In this document: piece by piece, positions 9,376 to 18,688 of the stretch
Layout: each line of letters starts with the position of its first letter
Numbering within the stretch: position 1 is the stretch's first letter
NCBI GenBank assembly: GCA_006969905.1
Contig: CP030887.1
Coordinates: 1,302,001 to 1,366,000 of the forward strand
Length of the DNA: 64,000 nucleotides
Direction of reading: 5' to 3'
Source of the DNA: Balneolaceae bacterium
GTDB taxonomy: Bacteria; Bacteroidota; Rhodothermia; Balneolales; Balneolaceae
The notes under the pieces: generated by a model
Database searches by the model: none
What the model was told of the DNA's origin: nothing
Seen by the model: the letters and a program-made list of their open reading frames with translations, nothing else
Program-made: the position numbers and the translations under genes

Positions 9376-10617
9376 TTATTGAGCTAACTCCTCAAAAGGT
9401 GCCAATACTTCTTCCATTTCTTTCACATCATCAAAATAAGATAGCACGTTAAGCAGTACTTCATCCACTAAAACATCCGGGCAGGAAGCCCCCGATGTTA
9501 ATGCAATCTTTAAAGGGTTCTTATGGGTTGGGAGCCAGTTTTCTGTTTCCAGGATTTCTTTTTTCCATTGGTCAAAGTGGCGAATGGAAGAATCAGACTG
9601 AATTTCATTTGCATCACGCACATGGAAAGTCGAGAACTTATGTTCGAGGATTTCTACCAGGTGCATGGTATTTGAAGAATTATACCCACCTACTACCAAT
9701 GCTATATCTGCATCTGTTTCTGCGAGAGCCAAAGTCGCTGATTGGTTTTCGTTGGTGGCATAGCACAATGTATCTGAAGTATCCGCAAAGTGATTAAGAA
9801 TGTCGGCATTACTGAAACGCTTAACTGTGGCCGCCTTCAGGATGTCCATTACCTCCTGTGTTTCAGTAGCCAGCATCGTGGTTTGATTGATTACTCCGAA
9901 ACGTTCCAGGTCTTTAAGCGGATCAAAGCCGGGAGTGGATTTATGGCCAAAATATTTATCAAAATCTGAAAGGGGGCGTTCCAGGGTCATGATCTCTGCA
10001 AGGATATGTGCTTCTTCCGGGTTTAGAACAACCACTACCGCAGAGTGTTCTGCACTGTGAGAGAATGTAGCACGGGTTTCTTCATGAGTATGTTTGCCAT
10101 GTACTACCAGGCTGTATTCTTTTTTACCCAACTGTTTTCCCCGCCTCCACACTTTCTCTACAAAAGGGCAGGTAGTATTATACTGGTAAGGGTCGATTCC
10201 TATTTCCTGGAGTTCCTCTTGTATTTCGAGGGTAGTGCCAAATGCCGGGACAATCACAATATCCTCCGAATTGAGTGAAGAAATCGGGATGCGCTCGGTG
10301 CCATCGGTTTCAAATAAAAATTTGACCCCTTTGCCCAATAAATCTTCATTAACAGTTGGGTTATGGATCATCTCGCTGAGCAGGTAAATATTTTTATCGG
10401 GATTCTGTTCCACTGTTCGATAGGCAATATCAATGGCATTTTCTACCCCGTAGCAAAAACCAAAAAAACGGGGGATGTAGAACTGTACCGGACCAAAATC
10501 CAGGATACTGGGTGTTACATCCTTTTTCATGGGATCAGTAATCTTAGTCGCCTCCTTAACCTTTCGGATAATCGGAGACTTATACATATCAGGTATTTGA
10601 AATTCTTTTCTTGGCAA
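9376..10617 (-). CDS. ispH: 4-hydroxy-3-methylbut-2-enyl diphosphate reductase IspH (long form)
   Basis: IspH is the last enzyme of the MEP pathway. It reduces HMBPP to IPP and DMAPP using a 4Fe-4S cluster. The three cluster cysteines are visible: Cys55 in GFCYGVENA, Cys150 in TTCPFVEKV and Cys285 in DTLCYATNENQ. The substrate motifs HNPTVNEDL, VHGKHTHEET, GGYNSSNTMHL and TSGASCPD are also present. At 413 residues it is about 100 longer than E. coli IspH. It has an extra N-terminal segment (1-45) and internal additions, like the cyanobacterial/plant-type subgroup. The same window carries ispD and ispF, so the organism uses the MEP route. The gene stands alone between two spacers. Confidence 0.96.
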   Translation of the reverse strand: MPRKEFQIPDMYKSPIIRKVKEATKITDPMKKDVTPSILDFGPVQFYIPRFFGFCYGVENAIDIAYRTVEQNPDKNIYLLSEMIHNPTVNEDLLGKGVKFLFETDGTERIPISSLNSEDIVIVPAFGTTLEIQEELQEIGIDPYQYNTTCPFVEKVWRRGKQLGKKEYSLVVHGKHTHEETRATFSHSAEHSAVVVVLNPEEAHILAEIMTLERPLSDFDKYFGHKSTPGFDPLKDLERFGVINQTTMLATETQEVMDILKAATVKRFSNADILNHFADTSDTLCYATNENQSATLALAETDADIALVVGGYNSSNTMHLVEILEHKFSTFHVRDANEIQSDSSIRHFDQWKKEILETENWLPTHKNPLKIALTSGASCPDVLVDEVLLNVLSYFDDVKEMEEVLAPFEELAQ

Positions 10618-10658
10618 AGGTCAGTAAGCGGTTAAGCCTTGATTAAATTGATTATTCT

Positions 10659-10964
10659 TTAAATAACTTTTTGAGCAGTATTTTCATTCAAAGTACCAAT
10701 CTTGTAGAGGATAATATTTTTAGAACAGGTAAAGATTTTATCTGGTCTGATATTACTGACCTTATTCAAAGAACCTGAGGCAAAGTTTTCTCCACTAATA
10801 GGAATTGAAAATTCATTTTTGAGTGATTTGCTTGTGATCTGACAAAGCAATAAATCATCGTTGTCAAAATCGCGGATTACAAAAGCCGGCCTCCTTTTAG
10901 AATTAGATAGGTCTGAGAAAGGAAATGGCACAACGACTATATCGCCTTTTACAAATGTGCCCAT
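10659..10964 (-). CDS. PemK/MazF-family toxin (putative endoribonuclease)
   Basis: This 101-residue protein has the PemK/MazF fold pattern. The GDIVVVPFPFSDLSNSKRRPAFVI start (about 7-30) contains the conserved strand 1, the PFPF turn and the RPA motif. LLLCQITSK and an S-x-x-R segment (KVSNIRPDKIFT) follow. MazF-like toxins cut mRNA or other RNA and arrest growth. The start overlaps the end of the upstream antitoxin gene by 16 bases, the classic coupled arrangement. The protein ends shortly after the final helix (GTLNENTAQKVI), so it is a little short but not evidently broken. Activity is inferred from the family. Confidence 0.88.
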   Translation of the reverse strand: MGTFVKGDIVVVPFPFSDLSNSKRRPAFVIRDFDNDDLLLCQITSKSLKNEFSIPISGENFASGSLNKVSNIRPDKIFTCSKNIILYKIGTLNENTAQKVI

Positions 10965-11140
10965 GCTTCGTCTTCTTCAGATTTCAACCAATCTTTTGCT
11001 AATGAAGGCTCACTAACTAAAGTTGAAGACATAACTTCGCTTTCCCTTTCAATCAAAAAGCGTACGTAATCTAATACCTCAGCAGCTTTTCTTTCTGAAA
11101 GCTTATCAATTTCGATTTTTAACTTCTCTTTTTCTGACAT
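10949..11140 (-). CDS. Small antitoxin of the PemK/MazF-type module (DUF2281-like)
   Basis: The 63-residue acidic protein begins with a helix-rich segment (MSEKEKLKIEIDKLSERKAAEVLDYVRFLIERE) that resembles DUF2281-type antitoxins, where LP...EVLDFVEFL is the recurring pattern. The C-terminal tail (KDWLKSEEDEAWAHL) is of the kind that wraps the toxin and blocks its active site. It lies directly upstream of, and overlaps, the toxin gene, as antitoxins normally do. No AbrB, RHH or other DNA-binding domain is obvious, so autoregulation may be weak or rely on the complex. Confidence 0.8.
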   Translation of the reverse strand: MSEKEKLKIEIDKLSERKAAEVLDYVRFLIERESEVMSSTLVSEPSLAKDWLKSEEDEAWAHL

Positions 11141-11313
11141 ACTAAAATATAAATGTATTCAAAGAGCGAACCAACTAAACCAGTATTTCTTGCCAGCTCA
11201 TTGCAGGTTATAAATCAAGCATCCACTGAACTGTATTCAGCATTCAGGTTGACGATCTAGCCAGAGCTATTCCTGATTCTTAATTGAATAATTTTTTAAT
11301 TGGAGCGAAGCGA

Positions 11314-14300
11314 CTAAGCTGCATCTCCAAATTCATCCATCTTAACACCAACAAGCCGGCTAACTCCTGTTTCCGGCATGGTAACACCATACATCATTTC
11401 GGCTTTGCTCATGGTCTTTTTGTTGTGAGTAATAATGATGAACTGAGTTTCTTCACTGAAATTCTTGATCATTTTGGCAAAGCGCTCAATATTCGCATCA
11501 TCAAGCGGAGCATCTACCTCATCCAACACACAGAAGGGTGAAGGCTTTACCAAATAGATAGCAAAAAGAAGGGCAATAGCAGTAAGCGTTTTTTCTCCAC
11601 CTGAAAGCTGTGAGATTCCCGATGGCCTTTTGCCACGGGGCTGGGCTTTAATTTCAATTTTGGCCTCAAGCGGGTCTTCCACATCCTTTTCAATAATCAG
11701 ATCCGCATAATCATCTTCAAAAAACAAAGTTTTAAATACTTTCTGAAAATTAGTCCGGATGTCCTCAAAAGTTTGGTTAAATCGCTCCGTTGCCGTTTCA
11801 TTAATTTCGGCGATAGTTTCTAAAAGCTGCTTTTCTGCCTTATCTAAGTCCTCAATCTGCTCTTCGTAGAAATCAAGGCGTTCTTTTTCTTCTTTGTATT
11901 CCTCAATGGCCAAAGGGTTTACTTCCCCGATACTGTTGAGCTTTTGGCGTAACCAGCCAATACGCTGTTTTACTTCTTCCGGGGTTTTGTCCTCGGGCAT
12001 TTCGCTTTCCACTTGCTTCATCAAAACACCATAGGTTTCCCAAATGTGATCGGAAAGCGCCTGAGTTTGCATATCCATTTTTTCTCGAGCCATGGTAAGA
12101 TGATGAACCAATTCCATGTTCACTTCTTTTTGCCGGCGAATCTCCCTCAGCTCTTTTTCAAATTCATTAATCTTACCTCTTTGGATTGCAGACGCTTCTT
12201 CAGCTTGTTTTAATTCTTCATCCGCATCAATCTTAAGTTCCTGGTTACCAGCTAACTCTTCTTCAGTAATCCTGATTTGAGTGTTATAGCTTTCAATACG
12301 CTTTTTACTCTCATCCATGAGTTTTGTGCGATTTTCAATACGGGACTTTACACTGATTATTCCTGTCTCGGCCCGTCTTACATCCCGTTCATGGTTTTCA
12401 ACTTTATTTTTAAGATCCTGATGTTTCAGCTGGGCATCATTATACCGGCTTTGTGCAATAGAGCGGTCTTCTTCCAGTGTTTCCAGAAGGTCTTTTTTCT
12501 CATTCTGTTGCTGATCCAGTTCCAGCATTTTTTTCTGTAATTCCTTTTGTTTGGGCTGCATGGAATCAAGCTCTTCCTGTGCAGTGCCTTCGCTGGATTT
12601 CAGGTTGTCCTTCCGGTTCATCAATTCAGTGATATTCTTTTGATACACCTGGATTTTAGAACTGAGGCTATGCTGTTGCTGCTCTAAACGTCGGACTTCC
12701 TGTTCTTTTTCTTTTAAAGACTGGCTGAGCGAAGAAACATCCAGTTTTTCATACTTCTCTATAATTTGCTCAAGGTACTCCTCAAGCTTGGAAATTTCTT
12801 TCGTGGTTTTAACTTCCTCTTTCTCAAGTTTCTCTATTTTATCTTTCAGCCCAACCCGGATTCCTGCATTTTTACTTTTGCTGCCACTTTGGAAAAAGCG
12901 GGAACCGGTTATTACTTCACCATCATAAGTAACTCCAATAGAATTCAAACCTTTGAGTTTTTTATAGGCTTCATCTGTGGTTTCAAAAACCATTACGTTG
13001 CCCAAAAGCAGCTGCTTTAATGCTGAATGCTCACGTTTCGATTTTGCATGATCGAATAAACTTCCGTCCTGTACTTCGTAAGTGGCAGCCAGTTGATCCA
13101 GTGGAATAAAGGTAGCACGGCCTTTTTTGTTTTCTTTAAGTAATGCAGAGGCACGTTTGGCTTCATCGAGAGTTTTTATCACAATATAATTGAGTGCTTC
13201 ACCTAGCACGGCTTCTAAGGCAACAGCATGTTTTTCATCGGTATCAAAAATTTCGGATACCGTTGTCATTTCTTTGAATTCAAAGCGGTGCTGATCAATC
13301 AGGTATTTAACGCTGTTTGGAAAAGCCTCATTGGAGCTGGCGAGATCGTTCAATAGCTGAACTTCGGATTCAAGAGAAGCTTTTTTGCTTTGGAGTGTGC
13401 GTAACTCGTCTTTAATTTCGTTTTGCTTTTGAGCAAAGCTTTCTCGCTTTTCCCGGGCTTCTTCCAGTTCTTTTTCCAGTTCATCCCGCTCAATGGTAAG
13501 CTTCTCAAGTTTACCTTCAATAATGCCTTGCTCCCCGTTCATGTTGTCGATCTCATCATTCAGATCAACCATCTCATCATCAATCCGCTCCAAGTCGCCT
13601 TCGGTATTTTCCAACCGGGATTCAATTTTAATCCGCTGAGCCTGTAACTGGTTAAGCTCGTTGTTTGCAGCACTGAGTTGGACTTCAAGCTCATATAATT
13701 CGTGCCGTTCCTTGTTATACTGCTGCTGAATCTGGGAATATTGCTTTTTGGATTCATCCAGTGTTCTTTCAGACTTGTCAAGATCTTCATCAAACGACTC
13801 AAGCTTGGTCCGGCTGTTTTCCAGTAACTCATTCAGCTCTTTTAAATCCTTTTCGCCCTGTGCAATATCACGGGTATACTCCGAAATTACCTTCTTCTCG
13901 TTTTCAATCTTTTCTTTGGTGATACGAAGAGTGGTATCTGCCTCACGGATAGCATTATACAACTGGCTTACCCTGCGCTGCGCCTCATGCTGTTGTTTCT
14001 CTTTTTCAAGAAGATCAGCCCGGGCTTTTTCATCTGAGGACTCAAACTTCTCGACATTAGCTGTAATCTCTTTTTTCTCTTTTTCGGCATTGCTTATACG
14101 TTCCTGCAAAGGTACCAACTCTTCCTGGATTTTTTTAAAATCATGAAGGGTCAGTGCTTTATCGAGACTTTCTAATTCGACTTTATACTTTTTAGCTTTT
14201 TCTGCCTTTTCAGCCTGCAACTCTAATGAACGTGCCTTTTTTCGAAGCTCGATCAGCAGGTCATCAACACGTTGGAGGTCTTTACGGGTTTCTTCAAGTT

Positions 14301-14838
14301 TACGGAGTGTACGCTTTCGTTGTTCCTTGTAGCGGGTTACTCCTGCTGCTTCTTCAAAAAGCCGTCTGCGGTCGTTGTTCTTATCATTCAGTATTTCTTC
14401 AACCATTTTGAGTTCAATCACCGAATACGCATCAGAGCCCATTCCTGTATCCATGAAAAGATCCATGATGTCTTTTAACCGGCAGGATGTTCCGTTAATC
14501 AGGTATTCAGAATCTCCGGAACGGAATAACCTGCGGGTAATGGTTACCTCGCTATATTCAATAGGAAGAATACCTTTATCATTTACAAAGGTGAGGGATA
14601 CCTCGGCCATCCCCAGGGCTTTTTTCTTGGCAGTACCATTAAAGATGACATTGCTCATCGCTGCCGATCGCAGTAGCGAAGGTCGTTGCTCACCCAGCAC
14701 CCACCTCAAAGCATCTACAATATTAGACTTTCCGCAGCCATTTGGGCCTACAATGGAGGTAATACCGCTATCAAAAGAAACTTTTGTTTTGTGAGCAAAG
14801 CTCTTGAATCCCTGTAAGGAAAGTTCAGATATATACAT
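11314..14838 (-). CDS. smc: Chromosome segregation ATPase SMC
   Basis: SMC forms the ring ATPase that, with ScpA and ScpB, compacts and resolves sister chromosomes. The 1174-residue protein starts MYISELSLQGFKSFAHKT, with Walker A GPNGCGKSN (32-40). Long heptad coiled coils (about 170-500 and 680-1010) flank a hinge (about 510-670, with VLGEALNYIVIKTLDEAKRA and GEVITGSRFFQSGSK). The C-terminal head has the signature LSGGEKTLTA (from 1078) and Walker B CVLDEVDAPLDD (about 1103-1114). Length and layout are those of a full bacterial SMC. It lies downstream of frr on the same strand with 49 bases between them. ScpA/B are not in the window. Confidence 0.98.
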   Translation of the reverse strand: MYISELSLQGFKSFAHKTKVSFDSGITSIVGPNGCGKSNIVDALRWVLGEQRPSLLRSAAMSNVIFNGTAKKKALGMAEVSLTFVNDKGILPIEYSEVTITRRLFRSGDSEYLINGTSCRLKDIMDLFMDTGMGSDAYSVIELKMVEEILNDKNNDRRRLFEEAAGVTRYKEQRKRTLRKLEETRKDLQRVDDLLIELRKKARSLELQAEKAEKAKKYKVELESLDKALTLHDFKKIQEELVPLQERISNAEKEKKEITANVEKFESSDEKARADLLEKEKQQHEAQRRVSQLYNAIREADTTLRITKEKIENEKKVISEYTRDIAQGEKDLKELNELLENSRTKLESFDEDLDKSERTLDESKKQYSQIQQQYNKERHELYELEVQLSAANNELNQLQAQRIKIESRLENTEGDLERIDDEMVDLNDEIDNMNGEQGIIEGKLEKLTIERDELEKELEEAREKRESFAQKQNEIKDELRTLQSKKASLESEVQLLNDLASSNEAFPNSVKYLIDQHRFEFKEMTTVSEIFDTDEKHAVALEAVLGEALNYIVIKTLDEAKRASALLKENKKGRATFIPLDQLAATYEVQDGSLFDHAKSKREHSALKQLLLGNVMVFETTDEAYKKLKGLNSIGVTYDGEVITGSRFFQSGSKSKNAGIRVGLKDKIEKLEKEEVKTTKEISKLEEYLEQIIEKYEKLDVSSLSQSLKEKEQEVRRLEQQQHSLSSKIQVYQKNITELMNRKDNLKSSEGTAQEELDSMQPKQKELQKKMLELDQQQNEKKDLLETLEEDRSIAQSRYNDAQLKHQDLKNKVENHERDVRRAETGIISVKSRIENRTKLMDESKKRIESYNTQIRITEEELAGNQELKIDADEELKQAEEASAIQRGKINEFEKELREIRRQKEVNMELVHHLTMAREKMDMQTQALSDHIWETYGVLMKQVESEMPEDKTPEEVKQRIGWLRQKLNSIGEVNPLAIEEYKEEKERLDFYEEQIEDLDKAEKQLLETIAEINETATERFNQTFEDIRTNFQKVFKTLFFEDDYADLIIEKDVEDPLEAKIEIKAQPRGKRPSGISQLSGGEKTLTAIALLFAIYLVKPSPFCVLDEVDAPLDDANIERFAKMIKNFSEETQFIIITHNKKTMSKAEMMYGVTMPETGVSRLVGVKMDEFGDAA

Positions 14839-14887
14839 TCAGTTTTATCTAGCCGTCGTCATAGGTTTAGACAGAGAAACGCTCCTT

Positions 14888-15457
14888 TTAAACCGTCATG
14901 ATGTCGTCTTCTTTATGTGACAACATCTCATCTACTTTTTTGGTATGGTTATCGGTAATCTGTTGAACTCCGTCTTCAGCTTCAAACTTAGAATCCTCAG
15001 GCAGGGAATGCTCATCCACGGCTTTTTTAATGGCATCATTTGCATCTCTTCGTGAATTCCGGATGCTCACACGTGCCTGCTCGGCTTTGTCTTTAGCAAT
15101 TTTAACCAGTTCTTTCCTGCGTTCTTCAGTCAGAATAGGAAGCGGTATGCGGATAAAATCACCATCATTCATTGGGTTTAAGCCCAGCCCCGCAGCCATG
15201 ATGGCTTTTTCAATATCAGCCAGTGTCGATTTATCATAAGGAGAAACCATAAGCATCCGGGGCTCAGGTACCGTAATGTTACCCAGTTGAATAAGAGGTG
15301 TTTGAGTTCCGTAATACTCAACGGTGACACCATCCAGAATGGCTGGGTTCGCTTTGCCTGCACGGATGTGAGAAAACTCTTTTTTCAGGTAGGCGGTAGC
15401 ATCATCCATTTTCATGTCCGCTTCATCGATAATGTCTTGTAACTCCTCTGGGATCAT
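14888..15457 (-). CDS. frr: Ribosome recycling factor
   Basis: RRF splits post-termination ribosomes together with EF-G. The 189-residue protein has the family landmarks: the three-helix bundle start (EADMKMDDATAYLKKEFSHIRAGKANP), the strand pair domain (VTVEYYGTQTPLIQLGNITVPEPR), PYDKSTLADIEKAI, and the C-terminal helix segment LTEERRKELVKIAKDKAEQARVSIRNSRRDAN. In many bacteria frr directly follows pyrH. Here about 4 kb of plus-strand genes separate them. The ATG at 15455-15457 is followed upstream by a 158-base divergent spacer with the FkbM gene. Confidence 0.98.
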   Translation of the reverse strand: MIPEELQDIIDEADMKMDDATAYLKKEFSHIRAGKANPAILDGVTVEYYGTQTPLIQLGNITVPEPRMLMVSPYDKSTLADIEKAIMAAGLGLNPMNDGDFIRIPLPILTEERRKELVKIAKDKAEQARVSIRNSRRDANDAIKKAVDEHSLPEDSKFEAEDGVQQITDNHTKKVDEMLSHKEDDIMTV

Positions 15458-15615
15458 AACTAAACGTGTTGTTAACAGTGTGATTTATGCATTTAAACAA
15501 TGGGCGAATTTACTAAAACTCACACTTAATTCTTAATGAATGTGTATAGAAAGCCAAGAGAAGCTATTAATGAAAGAGAGAATCTTTAATTAAGATTTAA
15601 ATTCTATCTTAAAGT

Positions 15616-16326
15616 ATGGATTTGAAGCAGTTGATGAAAAAACTAATACCGAACCGGTTACTGCAAAAGTACAAAGAACAGGTTTTTTACAAGCAGCTCA
15701 AGAACTTTGATGTAGAGAAAGAACCTGACCTTAAAACCTTACTTCAGCTTTCTCCCCAAAATACAATAGCATTAGATATAGGTGCTAATGTTGGATTATA
15801 TACTAAATTCCTGGCTGATCATTGTTCTAAAGTGATAAGCATTGAGCCAGTCCCTTTTACCTTTCAGATGCTTTCGAAAATGGTAAAACGATTTGATCTC
15901 AAAAATGTTGAAACCCGGCAATTGGCTGTTTCAAATCACGAAGGAATAGCAGAGATGGAAGTTCCTGTTATCGGAGGCACTCAAAACTATTATCGTGCAC
16001 AAATTACAGTCACGGATAAAAGCGAGTCCTCATTTTTTAAAGTGCAAACTATAACTTTGGATAACCTCGTCAAGGACTTTATACCCGAAATTGGAATTAT
16101 AAAAGCAGATGTGGAAGGCCATGAATTGGAAGTTTTGGAAGGGGCTGAAAACATATTGAATGAGAAAAAAGCAATTTGGTTAATTGAGATAATGCCAGGT
16201 AATAGATCCAAGGTTTTTGAGATCATGGAGGGTAAAGGTTACAAAGCAATGTTTCTGAGTAATGGGGAGCTTTTTTCGGGATCTGAAAAAAGTGAAAGTG
16301 TGAATTGGTTCTTTATTCCCGAATGA
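15616..16326 (+). CDS. FkbM-family SAM-dependent methyltransferase
   Basis: The 236-residue protein has a class I methyltransferase core of the FkbM type. Motif I is LDIGANVGLYTKFLA (residues about 52-66), with an acidic strand-2 end in VISIEPVP. The FkbM hallmark segment IIKADVEGHELEVLEGAENIL then leads to the late strand WLIEIMPGNR. FkbM enzymes O-methylate sugars or natural products, and the substrate here is not evident. It is the first gene of the plus-strand block splitting frr from pyrH. No glycosyltransferase or biosynthetic partner is adjacent, so its role is open. The codons are A+T rich, in line with acquisition. Confidence 0.85.
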   Translation: MDLKQLMKKLIPNRLLQKYKEQVFYKQLKNFDVEKEPDLKTLLQLSPQNTIALDIGANVGLYTKFLADHCSKVISIEPVPFTFQMLSKMVKRFDLKNVETRQLAVSNHEGIAEMEVPVIGGTQNYYRAQITVTDKSESSFFKVQTITLDNLVKDFIPEIGIIKADVEGHELEVLEGAENILNEKKAIWLIEIMPGNRSKVFEIMEGKGYKAMFLSNGELFSGSEKSESVNWFFIPE

Positions 16327-16537
16327 GTTTTTGGTTACTGCAAATAAATAAAAAACTATCGTCAATGGGATTGGCTCGATACTTATCCCTGGATGATTGC
16401 CTGCTATTCAGGAACCCCTGATTCTTCCTTCAGAAAAGCACAGCCTAAAGCTAAGCTGGATCACGCACATTAAAAGAGTTCTTAAAAGCGGTTCAAACGC
16501 TATTAAAACTCATTATTGATTAAAGAAGGCCGGTCTA

Positions 16538-18529
16538 TTGCCGATAACCTCACATAAGGTTTCAGATATACTATTTAATCAATTAATAGATTTTAAAAGC
16601 ACTACTTATAGGATGAATGAATTAGCTTTAGGTAATAAGAGTAAAACTACATCTAAAAAAGATTGGGCAAAAGAAGAAATAGAAAGGCTTAAGTCACTTG
16701 ACCAATACAATATTCATGACTTAACCTCAGAAGAAGAAGATGCCCTCTCAAATCTTACAAAGCTTGCTGCCCAAATTTGCGATGTGCCATATGCACTCGT
16801 TAATTTTTTGGATAAAGATACCCAATGGACAAAATCAAGTTTTGGGATAGATGTAGAGCAGATGCCAAGGGAAACAAGCTTTTGCCAATATACCATAAAA
16901 CGAGATGATTTTATGGTGGTTGAAGACGCTACAATGGATGAACGCCTTATGCACAATGAGTTTGTAACTGATGAACCGGGATTAAGGTTTTATGCAGGGG
17001 CAAATATAAAAAGTAAAACAAACCGGAATTTAGGTTCTATTTGTGTACTTGATACAAAACAAAAAAAGCTTTCTCAATTTCAATTAGATGCTTTGCAGAC
17101 ACTTGCCCGTGAAGTAGAATCCAGGCTGGAACTAAGAAGGAAAAACAGGCAGCTTGAGCAAGCTGCGATATTCCTGCAAAACTCAACAGACATCATGTTT
17201 ATCTTGAACCGGGAAAGCATGAACATTGAATATGTAAATGATGAAATAGAGAAGTTTTTTGGTTTTTCTAAAAAAGAAATTACCGGGCAATCTTTTGATG
17301 TTTTGTCACCAAGTAAAAAGTTCATGGAAGCTTTTAACTCCTGGAAAGAAAAGCAAGATGCCACTCTTTTCTTAAATGAGTGTACATTTAAAACCAGCGA
17401 AGGCTTAAAAATAGATCTGAGTGTGAGTATTAGTGAAAGCGGCGGGAAATGGTACGTTACTGCAAGAGATATATCCAAGCGTAGAATTGCGGAAAGAAAG
17501 CTTAAAAAAGAAAAAGAAATAAGCGAGCGGATAATAAACTCATTGCCTGTAAATTTTTTCATGTTCAACTCTGATAGAGAAATTGTTCGATGGAATGAAA
17601 GTTTCAGAAAAACATCTGGTTACAAGGACGAGGAAATCAGGCAATTAAGGCCTGTAGATTATTTTTCGGATGATGAAGCTTTGAGAATAGATACCTATTT
17701 CGATAAGACCATAGAGGGCCAGGATGATACCATGGAAGCTGACTTGATTGACAAAAAAGGCAATAAAACACCCTATTTGTTTAATCTGACTACTGTAGAA
17801 GTTGGTAAGGAAAGGTTTTTAATGGGAACAGGTCAGGATATTTCCGGGCAGAAAAAGAACCAACAAAGATTAGAAGAACTATTGGGCCAAAAAGTAACAC
17901 TGCTTGCTGAAATCCATCACAGGGTAAAAAATAACCTGGCAGTAATATCCGGCCTCCTTCAGTTACAGCAATACAGGATAGATAGCGAAGCCGCAAAAAT
18001 TGCATTACGCTCCAGCCAAATGAGAATACAGTCAATGGCAATGATACATGAAAGCCTGTATGAGTCGACCAATTTCTCTAATGTAAAGTTTGATAAATAT
18101 GTTGATAAACTATTGGGATCGATTGAATCGACACTTAAAAATCCGGATCGGGAAGTAGAACTGGAGATCGATATTGAGGATGTTGCCCTGAATATAAATC
18201 AGGCAATTCCATTAGCCTTAATAATAAACGAACTGGTAACTAACAGCTATAAATATGCTTTTCCTGATAACGAAAATGGAAAAATTAAAGTGAGTTTAAC
18301 AGCAGAAAGTGATGTTGTAATACTAAAAGTATCGGACAACGGCATTGGCTTACCGGAAGGAGTATCTATTGAAAACAGTGCCAGTTTAGGGTTTACGCTG
18401 GTTTCAAATCTATCCAGGCAAATTGATTCTGAAATTGAAGTAAACTCAAATCAGGGATTGGAAATAGGATTCAAATTTCAAAAGAAAGCAGTAGCAGGTT
18501 CAAGCAGCGCCTTCAAACTGACAGGATAG
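16538..18529 (+). CDS. GAF-PAS-PAS sensor histidine kinase, HisKA_2 type
   Basis: A cytosolic sensor kinase without membrane segments. A GAF domain spans about 70-198 (CDVPYALVNFLDKDTQW ... GSICVLDTK). PAS domains lie near 205-320 (FLQNSTDIMFIL ... VTARDISKRR) and 326-440 (NSLPVNFFMFNSDREIVRWN ... GTGQDISGQKK). The phospho-acceptor region LLAEIHHRVKNNLAVISGLL (455-474) is of the HisKA_2 type. ATP-binding motifs are NELVTNSYKYAF (564-575), DNGIGLP (600-606) and a G2 region with LGFTLVSNL. The TTG at 16538 has GAAGG eight bases upstream. The ATG at 16613 (residue 26) is the alternative start. No response regulator is adjacent, so it is an orphan kinase. Confidence 0.88.
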   Translation: MPITSHKVSDILFNQLIDFKSTTYRMNELALGNKSKTTSKKDWAKEEIERLKSLDQYNIHDLTSEEEDALSNLTKLAAQICDVPYALVNFLDKDTQWTKSSFGIDVEQMPRETSFCQYTIKRDDFMVVEDATMDERLMHNEFVTDEPGLRFYAGANIKSKTNRNLGSICVLDTKQKKLSQFQLDALQTLAREVESRLELRRKNRQLEQAAIFLQNSTDIMFILNRESMNIEYVNDEIEKFFGFSKKEITGQSFDVLSPSKKFMEAFNSWKEKQDATLFLNECTFKTSEGLKIDLSVSISESGGKWYVTARDISKRRIAERKLKKEKEISERIINSLPVNFFMFNSDREIVRWNESFRKTSGYKDEEIRQLRPVDYFSDDEALRIDTYFDKTIEGQDDTMEADLIDKKGNKTPYLFNLTTVEVGKERFLMGTGQDISGQKKNQQRLEELLGQKVTLLAEIHHRVKNNLAVISGLLQLQQYRIDSEAAKIALRSSQMRIQSMAMIHESLYESTNFSNVKFDKYVDKLLGSIESTLKNPDREVELEIDIEDVALNINQAIPLALIINELVTNSYKYAFPDNENGKIKVSLTAESDVVILKVSDNGIGLPEGVSIENSASLGFTLVSNLSRQIDSEIEVNSNQGLEIGFKFQKKAVAGSSSAFKLTG

Positions 18530-18688
18530 ATGGATCTTCTTATCAATGGGAATGAAATTTCAGATAGTTTTTTTGACCTTTTTGGGACATCGTATGATGG
18601 ACACATTTATGTGTGTGATTCTTGTTGCGCCAATGCTTTGTTTAGTAAGAGCAACCCCAAAACGACTAGATCATATTTGTTGAATTGA
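18530..18688 (+). CDS. Possible 52-aa cysteine-containing small protein
   Basis: An ATG starts at the base directly after the kinase stop codon and opens 52 codons to a TGA. The product begins MDLLINGNEISDSFFDL and holds three cysteines in the cluster VCDSCCANAL, with a C-terminal LLN. A CxxCC cluster could bind metal or form a disulfide, but I recognise no family. Coupling to the kinase stop suggests translation. Chance cannot be excluded at this length, and no obvious Shine-Dalgarno sequence is present beyond the kinase coding end (ACAGGATAG). Confidence 0.3.
   Translation: MDLLINGNEISDSFFDLFGTSYDGHIYVCDSCCANALFSKSNPKTTRSYLLN

Noticed and set aside
13748-14794. Several plus-strand frames of 60-140 residues inside smc
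   Set aside because: They are antisense shadows of the coiled-coil gene, rich in Ser/Phe runs from reversed Glu/Lys codons, and none has domain or start signals.
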